A stretch of 64,000 bases of DNA. It comes from Timonella sp031979385. Its GTDB lineage: Bacteria; Actinomycetota; Actinomycetes; Actinomycetales; Cellulomonadaceae. The position numbers were made by a program, and so were the translations under genes. Below the pieces are notes generated by a model. That model made no database searches, had not been told where the DNA came from, and worked only from the letters and a program-made list of their open reading frames with translations. Location of the stretch: positions 19,612 to 83,611 of the forward strand of contig DALZEF010000012.1 of assembly GCA_031979385.1 (NCBI GenBank). The letters run 5' to 3'. Shown piece by piece: positions 34,274 through 42,690 of this stretch (position 1 is the stretch's first letter; each line of letters begins with the position of its first letter).

Positions 34274-34999
34274 GTGTCCACACCTGCCGCCTCCACTTCG
34301 CCAACCTCCAACTCAGCCACCCCAACATCCGAACCGCACGTCGATCAGGGCGCACAACACCGCACGCAACCGACCACTCTGCCGAGCCTGGCGGACCAGG
34401 TGGACCGGCTCGTCGCCAATGGGATTCCAGAACTAACCGGCATCCCCGCTGAGGCGCTCCGCGATTTCGCGGAGGCGCATGGCGCTGACCATACGAATGC
34501 ATTGCTCGTGATCAACCGGGAACACGCACGGCCTTCGCAACTTGCGTCGCTGCTCACCCGTGCTGGAAAGCCAGGGTTTGTGGTCGCGGACATGACAGAT
34601 GTCGATGACTTCGCGCCAACTGACGTTGAGGCACCCGACGCTGCGATCTACCTCGTGCACGATCTGGACCGAGGCGACCACCTCGCCAACTGGAGTCCGG
34701 CTGAGGCGATACCTGAGATCGCAGGGCGTGACCGTTCACCTGTACTACTGCATGAGGGCATCTTCTGGGTCCTGCAAAGCCCCGACGTACTCGAACGCAA
34801 CCTCTGCTTCATGACCGTTGGCTCACGGTTACGCAAACCCAACGGAAAGTTCGACTCACGCACACCGGCCATCTGGATCAGCAACGGAACCGGGCGGGAC
34901 GGAGCCGAACGCCGTAATGCACCGAAGGTTGGCTGGTGCTGGTGGAACAACCGCCACACGTGGCTCGGCTTCGCGTCAGCCTCGCACCGTTCCGCCTAG
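34274..34999 (+). CDS. DUF5701 family protein
   Basis: 241 aa. The first 40 residues are Ser/Thr/Pro-rich and low in complexity. The body contains NALLVINREHARPSQLASLL, GFVVADMTDVDDFAPTDV and YLVHDLDRGDHLANWSPAEA, then ERNLCFMTVGSRLRKPNG and CWWNNRHTWLGFASASHR, which I recognise as the DUF5701 pattern of actinobacteria. No function is established. GTG 34274 with AAGGAG upstream is the start; an ORF from 34196 would add unrelated residues. Confidence 0.8.
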   Translation: MSTPAASTSPTSNSATPTSEPHVDQGAQHRTQPTTLPSLADQVDRLVANGIPELTGIPAEALRDFAEAHGADHTNALLVINREHARPSQLASLLTRAGKPGFVVADMTDVDDFAPTDVEAPDAAIYLVHDLDRGDHLANWSPAEAIPEIAGRDRSPVLLHEGIFWVLQSPDVLERNLCFMTVGSRLRKPNGKFDSRTPAIWISNGTGRDGAERRNAPKVGWCWWNNRHTWLGFASASHRSA

Positions 35000-35098
35000 T
35001 CCAGGCTCCGCCTCTCCCAACCAAAATGAACGTGCAGGCTTTAATTGTGCGCGCGCATGCACACGTAATTCCCTACACGTTTACGGACGCCAGGTCAG

Positions 35099-35656
35099 TC
35101 AGACCGCGTATTCGGCCTGGAACCACTCCCACAGTTCGCCGGAGCACTGCACAACCCGCGAGCGCCAGTCGTGGATCGCGCCCTCCTCGGCAGAATCGGA
35201 GACGGACTTCACCACGCGGATCGGAATCCCATACTGCTGGGCCACCCAGATGTACACGTAGGTTTCCATGTCCACGAGCGAACCGCCGAGGGACACGATG
35301 AGATCGACCTGCTCCTGCGACTGCACGAACACGTCTCCGGTGGCGATGACCAATCCCTCACGCCCGGTCGACACTCGCTCGGGCACAACCATAGACTTGC
35401 CGCGCACTCCCTCAAGATCGGCCACGTCATGCTGGATGGCCTCAGAGATGTCGTAGATCCCCAACGGAACCCGCCCGCCAACGGAACCGGCGGTACCGAG
35501 CACGACCACCTCGTCGTACGTCCCGCGTTCCAGGGCGCGGGTCAGCTCCAGACCGGCGCGTAACTTGCCGGCTCCGGTGACTAGCCGGTCAAACCCCTCG
35601 ATCGATTCGGGGAAGGCGTCAAGTTCGATGGCAAGGGCGGCGACAAGAAGTTTCAC
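35099..35656 (-). CDS. Nucleosidase of the MTA/SAH nucleosidase-phosphorylase fold
   Basis: 185 aa. The start GTG 35656 gives VKLLVAALAIELDAFPE, followed by RLVTGAGKLRAGLELTRALE, VVVLGTAGSVGGRVPLGIYD, IATGDVFVQSQEQ and DMETYVYIWVAQQYGIPIRV, where DMET carries the ribose-binding Met-Glu and SVSDSAEEG the catalytic Asp. It should cleave a purine nucleoside or thio-nucleoside; the exact substrate is uncertain. The ribosome binding site is weak. Divergent from ppc. Confidence 0.85.
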   Translation of the reverse strand: MKLLVAALAIELDAFPESIEGFDRLVTGAGKLRAGLELTRALERGTYDEVVVLGTAGSVGGRVPLGIYDISEAIQHDVADLEGVRGKSMVVPERVSTGREGLVIATGDVFVQSQEQVDLIVSLGGSLVDMETYVYIWVAQQYGIPIRVVKSVSDSAEEGAIHDWRSRVVQCSGELWEWFQAEYAV

Positions 35657-35810
35657 GCCTCGATCATCGCATCGAGCACCGGGTCCCGCCCACCCCAACC
35701 AGCAGGAGCTTTACCCAGAGTGGCGCATACCACACACTATTTCCCCGATTTTTGCGCCAAAGTTTGAACACCGAAATCTTTGGATACAACAGGACGGTTA
35801 GCATTGAGTC

Positions 35811-38483
35811 ATGTCCACACCAAAGAATGCACAAGCAACGGACGTTGCGCGGCGCCAGGAAGCTGAGCAGGAAATGCCAGCCTCGATGCGCGCTGACGTC
35901 AACCTCCTTGCCACACTGCTCGGACAGGTCCTGCGTGAAAGCGGCTCTGAGGGACTCTTCGAGGATGTCGAACGTCTGCGTACTGCAACGATCGAGGCCT
36001 ACACGGACCCGAGCCCAAGCGCATATGACCGAGCCGTTGACATCGTTAAATCATTCTCGCTGGACCGAGCAAACGAGGTTGCCCGCGCCTTCACCTGCTA
36101 CTTCCATCTGGTTAACCTGGCGGAGGAGCACTTCCGTATCCGTTCGTTGCGTTTCCGCGACAACGATTTCAATTTCCCCAAGAAACACGGTGCTGTGGCC
36201 GAGGCCTACGCACAGTTGTCCGAGGAGATCGGCAAGGAAGAGGCACTCAAGCGTCTGCAGTCAATTCGTTTCCACCCGGTCTTCACTGCGCACCCGACTG
36301 AGGCCCGCCGTCGTGCCGTGTCCACGTCGATCCGACGCATCTCCGGGTTCTTGACGGAGCTCGAGTCGGTGTCGGAAGGCGGCACCGAGTCGACTCGTAT
36401 CCGTCACAAGTTGATCGAGGAGATCGACACCCTGTGGCGGACCGCGCAGTTGCGTTCGCAGAAGCCGACACCCGAGGCCGAGGTTCGCGCGATCATGGCC
36501 GTCTTCGATGACACCCTGTTCACTGCGGTTCCGCACATGTATTCGCGCATGGATGGTGCGATCAATGGGGATGTCTCCGGTGCGACGGCTCCGGTTGTTC
36601 CGCCATTCCTGCGGGTCGGCACCTGGGTTGGCGGTGACCGTGATGGCAACCCGTTTGTGACTGCCAAGGTCACGCGCTCTGCCGCGGCCATCGCCTCTGA
36701 ACACGTGCTGATGGGGTTGGAAAACGTGGCTGTCCGCGTTGGCCGTGGCCTGACCCTTGACGCAGAGACCACCCCTCCAAGCGAGGAGCTCAAGGCGCTC
36801 CTTGCCCGACTGCGCAATGCCGATGAGGAGCGCGCCGCGGACATCGCGAAGCGTTCCCCCAACGAGCCACACCGTCACGCGGTTCTGCTGATTGCACGTA
36901 AGATCCACGCGACTCGCGCACGCAACGCGGACCTCGCGTATGCGACCCCGGACCAACTCCTTGAGGAGTTGCGCACGGTCCAGGACTCACTCGTCGCGGG
37001 CGGCGCCAAGCGTCAGGCCTACGGTAACCTGCAGCACCTGATCTGGCAGGTGGAGACGTACGGCTTCCACCTGGCTGAGCTTGAGTGCCGTCAACACTCC
37101 GAGGTGCACCGTCGGGTGCTCGCGGAACTTGAGTCCGGCGAACCGCTGAGCGAGACCGCTGAAGAGGTCCTTGAGGTGTTCCGTGCGATCTCCTATATCC
37201 AGGATCGGTACGGTCCGCGTGCGGCTGGCCGTTACATCGTGTCGTTCACGACCTCGGCAGAGGATCTGACCAACGTGTACAAGCTGGCACGGGCCGCGGT
37301 TGGCTCGCACGGCAAGATGCCGGTCTTGGACGTTGTGCCCCTCTTTGAGACTTTCGATGACCTGCAGGCTGCCCCTGGCATCATGAACGAGGTCGCGTCT
37401 GCTCCTGAGTACGCTGAGCGTCTGGCGCAGACGGGCAACAGGGTCGAGATCATGCTGGGGTACTCGGACTCGTCCAAGGATGTCGGGCCGGTGGCCGCGA
37501 CCCTCGCCCTGTACGAGGCTCAGGAACTGCTCGCCAAGTGGGCGCAGGACAACGACATCGAGTTGACCCTGTTCCACGGCCGCGGTGGCGCTCTCGGCCG
37601 CGGTGGCGGTCCAGCTCACTCGGCTATCCTGGCGCAGCCACCACACTCGGTGGATGGCCGCTTCAAGTTGACCGAGCAGGGTGAGGTCATCTTCGCGCGC
37701 TACGGCAACTCGGAGATCGCGATCCGTCACGTGGATCAGGTTGCCGGTGCGATCCTTGAGGCCCTCGCCCCTTCGAACGAGAAGCGCACCGCTGACGCGG
37801 CGCAGAAGTACGCGCACGTGGCCAAAACCATGGAGACTGCCTCGCGCGATCACTTCTTCAAGTTGGTTAAAGCCGATGGCTTCGCACCGTGGTTTGCAAC
37901 CGTCACCCCGATGGAGGAGGTCGGTCTGCTGCCGCTTGGTTCGCGTCCGGCTCGCCGCGGTCTGTCGGTTGAGTCGCTTGAGGATCTGCGTGCCATCCCT
38001 TGGGTGTTCGCGTGGACTCAGGCCCGCATCAACCTGGCCGGCTGGTTTGGCCTGGGTGCGGCACTTGAGGCAGTTGGCGACCTTGACGTGCTTCAGGAGG
38101 CGTACACGGAGTGGCCGCTGTTCCGCACCATGATCGACAACGTCGGCATGTCGTTGGCCAAGACCGACTTCCGCATCGCTCAGGGGTACCTGTCCCTTGG
38201 CGACCGCGACGATCTGGCTCAGTTGGTTCTCGACGAGATGGCCCGCACCTCCGAGTGGGTCACCAAGATCGTCGGCGGCGAGGAGCTGCTGTCCAACAAG
38301 CCGGTTCTGAATCGGGCGGTCAAGCTGCGCAGCCCGTACGTGGACGCACTGTCGCTCATCCAGTTGCGGGCTCTGCACGCGCTGCGTAACGCCGATGAGT
38401 CGGCCGAGACCGATCCTGAGGTACAGCGCCTGCTGCTCCAGTCCGTGTCAGGTGTTGCGGCTGGACTGCAGAACACCGGCTGA
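35811..38483 (+). CDS. ppc: Phosphoenolpyruvate carboxylase
   Basis: 890 aa, full length. The enzyme makes oxaloacetate from PEP and bicarbonate, the main anaplerotic route. Catalytic His161 is in FHPVFTAHPTEARRR; the second histidine is in LTLFHGRGGALGRGGGPAHS (His about 589), with MLGYSDSSKDVGP nearby. FGWTQ-like FAWTQARINLAGWFGLG and the C-terminal QNTG are also conserved. ATG 35811 is chosen from family length; the first 25 residues are low complexity. A strong terminator follows. Confidence 0.98.
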   Translation: MSTPKNAQATDVARRQEAEQEMPASMRADVNLLATLLGQVLRESGSEGLFEDVERLRTATIEAYTDPSPSAYDRAVDIVKSFSLDRANEVARAFTCYFHLVNLAEEHFRIRSLRFRDNDFNFPKKHGAVAEAYAQLSEEIGKEEALKRLQSIRFHPVFTAHPTEARRRAVSTSIRRISGFLTELESVSEGGTESTRIRHKLIEEIDTLWRTAQLRSQKPTPEAEVRAIMAVFDDTLFTAVPHMYSRMDGAINGDVSGATAPVVPPFLRVGTWVGGDRDGNPFVTAKVTRSAAAIASEHVLMGLENVAVRVGRGLTLDAETTPPSEELKALLARLRNADEERAADIAKRSPNEPHRHAVLLIARKIHATRARNADLAYATPDQLLEELRTVQDSLVAGGAKRQAYGNLQHLIWQVETYGFHLAELECRQHSEVHRRVLAELESGEPLSETAEEVLEVFRAISYIQDRYGPRAAGRYIVSFTTSAEDLTNVYKLARAAVGSHGKMPVLDVVPLFETFDDLQAAPGIMNEVASAPEYAERLAQTGNRVEIMLGYSDSSKDVGPVAATLALYEAQELLAKWAQDNDIELTLFHGRGGALGRGGGPAHSAILAQPPHSVDGRFKLTEQGEVIFARYGNSEIAIRHVDQVAGAILEALAPSNEKRTADAAQKYAHVAKTMETASRDHFFKLVKADGFAPWFATVTPMEEVGLLPLGSRPARRGLSVESLEDLRAIPWVFAWTQARINLAGWFGLGAALEAVGDLDVLQEAYTEWPLFRTMIDNVGMSLAKTDFRIAQGYLSLGDRDDLAQLVLDEMARTSEWVTKIVGGEELLSNKPVLNRAVKLRSPYVDALSLIQLRALHALRNADESAETDPEVQRLLLQSVSGVAAGLQNTG

Positions 38484-38498
38484 CCCTTGGACATCGCG

Positions 38499-38550
38499 TG
38501 TGGCCGGGGCACCCAGGAGAATCTGGGCGCCCCGGCCACAAGCGTTTTTT
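38499..38550 (+). terminator. Terminator after ppc
   Basis: TGTGGCCGGGGCACCCAG (38499-38516) pairs with 38523-38540 (one mismatch), followed by a run of six T. Confidence 0.92.
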
Positions 38551-38556
38551 GATTGG

Positions 38557-38610
38557 CGACGAGTCCCCGCCTCTCAGCGCAGGGTTACGCGGGTGGGTTG
38601 GGACTCGTCG
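38557..38610. repeat. GACGAGTCCC hairpin, second element after ppc
   Basis: CGACGAGTCCC (38557-38567) pairs perfectly with 38600-38610 across a 32-nt loop, directly after the main ppc terminator. The arm is shared with the hairpin at 17434 and resembles the one at 26509, so it may be a dispersed family rather than a dedicated terminator. Confidence 0.6.
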
Positions 38611-38749
38611 ATAAGCAGATGCCCACGGGACTTTGTCAGTTGTGCACGTCCTCTCATTTGCGGACGATTCTTAGCGCGTTCAGTTGCGAAACGGCTCTGA
38701 GCAAGATTGAGTTAGGGAAGTAGAGTTTCACGCACCTTTGGAGCAACCC

Positions 38750-39190
38750 ATGACCGGACAGGACCCATACGTATCCGATACAGCGGAGGACCCGCAGCCC
38801 AAGACTTCCCGGCGCCCGAGCATCGGTGAACTCGTGGGGCAGGTGTCCGAACAGTTTGCTCGGTTGCTGCGCGCAGAGGTTACGTCGTACACAAACGAGT
38901 TGAAGGCCAAGGCCACCAAGTCGGCCCTTGGCATTGGGCTCTTGGCGGCTGCGGGCCTTCTTGCGCTGTACCTGCTGGGGGTTCTGCTGGCTGCCGCAGT
39001 GGCCGGTTTCGCCAATCTGATGCCGGTGTGGGCCGCCGCGCTGACCGTAAGCGGTATCCTGCTTCTGATCATCGCTGGCCTCGCACTGGTTGGCGTGAAG
39101 GCACTCAAGAACAACGTGCCGCCCATGCCCAAGGAGGCCGTCAACCGGATCAAGGAAGATCTCTCGTCCATCAAGGAGGACATCAAGTGA
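38750..39190 (+). CDS. Putative holin-like small membrane protein (Phage_holin_3_6 type)
   Basis: 146 aa. A hydrophilic N-terminal part with ELVGQVSEQFARLLRAEVTS, then two long hydrophobic helices (about residues 65-115) separated by FANLMPVWAA, then a charged tail KEDLSSIKEDIK. The family is named after a phage holin superfamily but in actinobacteria is a chromosomal envelope protein of unknown role. ATG 38750 follows TTGGAG. It overlaps the next small gene (GTGA), forming a typical two-gene unit ahead of a two-component system. Confidence 0.8.
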   Translation: MTGQDPYVSDTAEDPQPKTSRRPSIGELVGQVSEQFARLLRAEVTSYTNELKAKATKSALGIGLLAAAGLLALYLLGVLLAAAVAGFANLMPVWAAALTVSGILLLIIAGLALVGVKALKNNVPPMPKEAVNRIKEDLSSIKEDIK

Positions 39191-39474
39191 GCACTCCGCG
39201 TGAAATCGACCCAGAGGTTCAGGCCGCTCGTGATGAACTTGCCGCATCGCTGGACGAACTCCTCGACCGCGTACATCCACGCACCGTTGCCCACGAGTTC
39301 ACCTCCGCGACAAAGCAGGCAGCCACCGATGCCGCCAGTTTCGTGACCGGCGGCGGTCTACCGCACGGCGATGAGGATGCCTCCCGCGCCCGAAACGCCA
39401 AAGCCGCTTTGGGCGTAGCGGTCGGCGGAGCTGCGCTCTTGATCCTTTCAGTGTTGACCAAGCGGAAGAAGTAA
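39187..39474 (+). CDS. DUF3618 family membrane protein
   Basis: 95 aa. The N-terminal half is EIDPEVQAARDELAASLDEL followed by LDRVHPRTVAHEFTSATK, the DUF3618 signature; the C-terminal hydrophobic segment is ALGVAVGGAALLILSVLT with a basic KRKK end. GTG 39187 overlaps the stop of the holin-like gene. The pair is common in actinobacteria; function unknown. Confidence 0.8.
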   Translation: MSTPREIDPEVQAARDELAASLDELLDRVHPRTVAHEFTSATKQAATDAASFVTGGGLPHGDEDASRARNAKAALGVAVGGAALLILSVLTKRKK

Positions 39475-39509
39475 TCACGAGTGTCACCTGTTCGAGGACG
39501 TAGCCGCGT

Positions 39510-41063
39510 GTGAGCGGCAGGCTGTCACGCAGATTCAAGCCTGCGACCCCTACCTGGCGCCGTTCTGGTAGTTCCACGACCGACGGCTCTGCCGGGTTGT
39601 CCGATGACATACGTTCGGGTGCCTCAGTGCGTTCGCGCGTGCTTGCGGGAATTCTCGCGATGATGATCGTGACGGTGTCAGCCACCGGCGTGATGCTGTA
39701 CTACCTGTTGCACCGTGACATGTTGACCCGAGTAGACGAATCCCTGAAACGGACCACCTACGAATTCGAACACATTCTCGAAAACCCCGTGTCACCGCGG
39801 ACTCGGGAACCCTACCCCGATGCGTCGGCACTGTTGTACGAGGTGATGCAGAACACGGTGCCTGCCCCGCACGAGGGTTTCGCCGCGACGGTTGGAAACA
39901 CCCTGCGCTGGACCGCGCCGTCGAACGTGGACCTGCGTCTTGAGGATGACCCTCAGTTCCTGTCATGGGCGGTCTCGGTCCCCCTGACCGATGAGGTGTT
40001 CCTACGCTCCGTCACGACCGACACCTCCAGTTACCGCGCCGTCATCCTGCCTGCGAGCGTCTCCGGGGACACGAGCGACGGACGTTACATCGTGGCGTTC
40101 GACACCGACGCAGAGGTCTCTGACCTTAATGCCGTCTTCATCCCCTACATCTGGGTGTCCATCGGCGCGCTCGCATTGGCCACGCTGGTCTCCTGGTTCG
40201 TGACAGGGCGCATGCTGTATCCGCTGCGTGCGCTCGGCGAGACCGCACGGCAGGTTTCCGAACGCGATCTGTCCCAGCGCATCGACGTCCGTACGAAGGG
40301 TGATCTGGCTGAGTTGACCGCCACCTTCAACTCCATGCTGGACCGGGTTGAAAACGCGGTCACCGCGAACCGTCAGCTTCTCGACGATGTGGGCCACGAA
40401 CTGCGCACCCCCGTCACGATCGTGCGCGGTCACCTTGAGTTGCTCGATCCCTCAGACCCGGATGAGGTCACCGAGACACGAGATATCTCGCTCGAAGAGC
40501 TCGATCGTATGGCAGCGCTCATTGACGATCTGCTACTGCTTGCGAAGGCCGAGAAGGCTTCCTTCGTGAAACTCGGACCTGTTGATGTGGACGATGTGCT
40601 CTCGCGAGTGTTCGTGAAGGCGCAAGCCCTGGGTGAGCGGGACTGGTCGATCGACGCCAACACCGGCGCTTGGGTGCTGGCGGACGAGCAACGGCTCACA
40701 CAGGCGCTCCTGCAGTTGTGCGAAAACGCGGTGAAGTACTCTGACGAGGGCTCGGCGGTGGCCCTGCGTGCGCAGGTCGTCTCACCGGAGTTGGACGAGC
40801 CCGCACGGGTTGTGCTGAGCGTTGCAGACGCCGGCGTTGGCATTCCTGCCGATGAGTTGGAGCTGGTGTTTGAGCGATTCACCCGCGGGTCCGATACCAA
40901 GCGCGTCCAGGGTTCAGGACTTGGTCTGTCTATCTGCCAGGCAATCGTCGTGGCCCACGGGGGTGAGCTTACTGCGATATCGACGCCGGGCGAGGGATCG
41001 ACCTTCTCCATTGCACTCAACGTGGAGACAACCAACCGGGACAAGTCTGCGGAGGACCTATGA
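39510..41063 (+). CDS. Sensor histidine kinase
   Basis: 517 aa. Two membrane helices (about residues 40-68 and 208-230) enclose an extracellular sensor region of about 140 residues that I do not recognise. HAMP follows (MLYPLRALGETARQVSERDL), then the dimerisation H-box LLDDVGHELRTPVTIVRGHL and the ATPase N-box CENAVKYSDEG, G1 DAGVGIPADEL and G2 GSGLGLSICQ. GTG 39510 has GAGGA about 9 nt upstream. The stop overlaps the start of the response regulator (ATGA), so they are a cognate pair. The signal is unknown. Confidence 0.95.
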   Translation: MSGRLSRRFKPATPTWRRSGSSTTDGSAGLSDDIRSGASVRSRVLAGILAMMIVTVSATGVMLYYLLHRDMLTRVDESLKRTTYEFEHILENPVSPRTREPYPDASALLYEVMQNTVPAPHEGFAATVGNTLRWTAPSNVDLRLEDDPQFLSWAVSVPLTDEVFLRSVTTDTSSYRAVILPASVSGDTSDGRYIVAFDTDAEVSDLNAVFIPYIWVSIGALALATLVSWFVTGRMLYPLRALGETARQVSERDLSQRIDVRTKGDLAELTATFNSMLDRVENAVTANRQLLDDVGHELRTPVTIVRGHLELLDPSDPDEVTETRDISLEELDRMAALIDDLLLLAKAEKASFVKLGPVDVDDVLSRVFVKAQALGERDWSIDANTGAWVLADEQRLTQALLQLCENAVKYSDEGSAVALRAQVVSPELDEPARVVLSVADAGVGIPADELELVFERFTRGSDTKRVQGSGLGLSICQAIVVAHGGELTAISTPGEGSTFSIALNVETTNRDKSAEDL

Positions 41064-41731
41064 CACGGATCTTGATCATTGAGGACGAGGAGCGGATCGC
41101 CTCCTTCATCTCGAAGGGATTGCGCGCAGCCAAGTACGAACCATTCGTCGTGGGTAGCGCACGGGAGGCCCAGATCGCGCTTGGCGCCGGGAGTTTCGAT
41201 CTCGTCTTGCTCGATATCGGGCTGCCTGATCAAGACGGACTCACCCTGCTCAAGCAGTTGCGTTCCGAGGGCGTGACTCTGCCCGTTATCGTCCTGACCG
41301 CCCGCACCAGCATTGATGACACGGTTGCCTCCCTTGAAGGTGGCGCGGACGACTATATGGCCAAGCCCTTCCGCGTTGAGGAGTTGCTTGCGCGAATCAA
41401 GTTGCGCGTACGCGACTCGAACGATCAGACCGTGGATTCCGACAACAGGTTCACCAACGGTCCACTGCGCATAGAACTGCTCACCCGACGGTTCTTCATT
41501 GGCGACAAGTCGATTGAACTGTCGGCCCGTGAGTTCGAACTCGCCGAGACCTTCATGCGCAACGTGGACATCGTACTCACCCGAGAACAGTTGCTTTCAC
41601 GCGTCTGGGGTTATGACTTTGACCCCTCATCGAACGTCGTGGACGTGTACGTGCGCTATCTGCGCGCCAAGGTCGGGGCGCAATGGTTCCTGACCGTACG
41701 CGGGGTCGGCTATCGCATGCCCCGCGCCTAG
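41060..41731 (+). CDS. OmpR/PhoB-family response regulator
   Basis: 223 aa. The receiver has the acidic pair ED (residues 8-9), phosphoacceptor D52 in LVLLDIGLPDQDG, T81-like LTARTS and Lys in YMAKPFR. The C-terminal winged helix includes LSAREFELAETFMRNVDIV, LTREQLLSRVWGYDFDPSSN and VVDVYVRYLRAKVG. It partners the preceding kinase. Its target genes cannot be told; the neighbouring KSPV-repeat gene is a possible but unproven target. Confidence 0.95.
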   Translation: MTRILIIEDEERIASFISKGLRAAKYEPFVVGSAREAQIALGAGSFDLVLLDIGLPDQDGLTLLKQLRSEGVTLPVIVLTARTSIDDTVASLEGGADDYMAKPFRVEELLARIKLRVRDSNDQTVDSDNRFTNGPLRIELLTRRFFIGDKSIELSAREFELAETFMRNVDIVLTREQLLSRVWGYDFDPSSNVVDVYVRYLRAKVGAQWFLTVRGVGYRMPRA

Positions 41732-41752
41732 CCACTCGCAGCCCGTTTCCCC

Positions 41753-41824
41753 GCCGATGGGGTGCTTTTCGTCCGATTCCTCATAATTAGTATGGGCCTT
41801 CGGGCGAAAAACACCCCCATCGGC
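41753..41824. terminator. Terminator hairpin after the response regulator
   Basis: GCCGATGGGGTGCTTTTCGTCCGA pairs imperfectly, with a bulge, with the reverse complement ending at 41824 (GGGCGAAAAACACCCCCATCGGC). It lies 22 bp after the response regulator stop. Confidence 0.7.
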
Positions 41825-41882
41825 TTGAAAAGCGATATCAGCAGCGGATCAGCAATCCCGAATTGGGGTTCAAGGCACGATA

Positions 41883-41913
41883 AAGGGGCCACACGAACAA
41901 CGTGCGGCCCCTT
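41883..41913. terminator. Terminator hairpin after the KSPV-repeat gene
   Basis: AAGGGGCCACACG (41883-41895) pairs with 41901-41913 (one mismatch) around AACAA. It lies 23 bp beyond the stop of the minus-strand repeat gene. Confidence 0.75.
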
Positions 41914-41935
41914 GACTGTTCCCCGGATGAGCGAA

Positions 41936-42499
41936 CTAGTCAGCAGACTTCGCGGAGCCTGCAGACTTCGGGGAAACAGGGCTCTTAGGCGATACCGGGG
42001 ACTTCGGTGAGACCGGAGACTTCGGTGAGACCGGGGACTTCGGTGAGACCGGAGACTTCGGTGAGACCGGAGACTTCGCCGACACCGGAGACTTCGCCGA
42101 CACCGGAGACTTCGCCGACACCGGAGACTTCGGTGAGACCGGGGACTTCGCCGACACCGGACTCTTCGGGGACACTGGGCTCTTTGGTGAGATCGGCGTC
42201 TGCGCGCTGACCGGAGTCACTGGAGTTTTCGCGGACACCGCGCTGACCGGCGTGATAGGCGTGTTGGCACTCACCGGAGACGCCGCCGTGACCATTGTCT
42301 GGCCCTGCGTGTCAGTCGGCTGCGGGGTTGCGGTCTCGGTGGGGACTACAGCGGCCTCACCGTTCTGTTGTGGCGTGATCGAGACATTGTCGACCTTGGC
42401 ATCGCTTGGGTTCGAGATGAGGCTTGCGGCTGCAACCGATCCGGTCACAGATACCAGACCCAAAGCACCCGTCATCACCCAAATGGTAGGGACCTTCAC
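41936..42499 (-). CDS. Secreted KSPV-repeat protein
   Basis: 187 aa. An N-terminal hydrophobic segment (IWVMTGALGLVSVTGSVAAA) looks like a signal peptide or anchor. A Thr/Gln-rich stretch (PTETATPQPTDTQ) follows. From about residue 100 to the end the protein is a run of [P/A]KSPVS hexapeptides, about 12 units, closing with AKSAD. The repeats are basic (Lys) with Ser and Pro, giving an extended rod-like chain. No LPXTG, lipobox or other anchor is visible, so it is secreted or held by its N-terminus. GTG 42499 has AAGGAG 6 nt upstream. The DNA repeats are 18 bp long and nearly identical, so length variation between strains is expected. I do not recognise a family. Confidence 0.85.
   Translation of the reverse strand: MKVPTIWVMTGALGLVSVTGSVAAASLISNPSDAKVDNVSITPQQNGEAAVVPTETATPQPTDTQGQTMVTAASPVSANTPITPVSAVSAKTPVTPVSAQTPISPKSPVSPKSPVSAKSPVSPKSPVSAKSPVSAKSPVSAKSPVSPKSPVSPKSPVSPKSPVSPKSPVSPKSPVSPKSAGSAKSAD
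41955..42190 (-). repeat. 18-bp tandem repeats inside the KSPV gene
   Basis: About 12 head-to-tail 18-bp units; on the plus strand they alternate between GGTGAGACCGGAGACTTC and GCCGACACCGGAGACTTC. They encode KSPVSP or KSPVSA. In-frame units make unit number the likely variable. Confidence 0.9.
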
Positions 42500-42690
42500 G
42501 GCATTCTCCTTACGTCAGTGGGTTGCTTCAGCGATCGTTGTCAGATCGGGGACCATGGTGCTGGGGCAACCCGTTGCTCTTACGTTCCTCACTATGACTG
42601 ACACAGATTAGCCAACGAGGAGAAGGAGATGAGAATCCTCTCATCTTTCCTCGAACAGTTCGAGAAAAGCACTCTGATCAGCAACGAGAC

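Noticed and set aside
36987..38378. 463-codon antisense open frame across ppc
   Set aside because: It is the shadow of a highly conserved PEP carboxylase gene in a GC-rich genome. It has no ribosome binding site and no family-like motif.
38750..39474. Prophage lysis genes
   Set aside because: The holin-type family name is misleading. The two proteins are chromosomal actinobacterial envelope proteins and no other phage gene is present.
41955..42190. CRISPR-like repeat array
   Set aside because: The 18-bp units are contiguous without spacers and encode an in-frame protein repeat; no cas genes are near.
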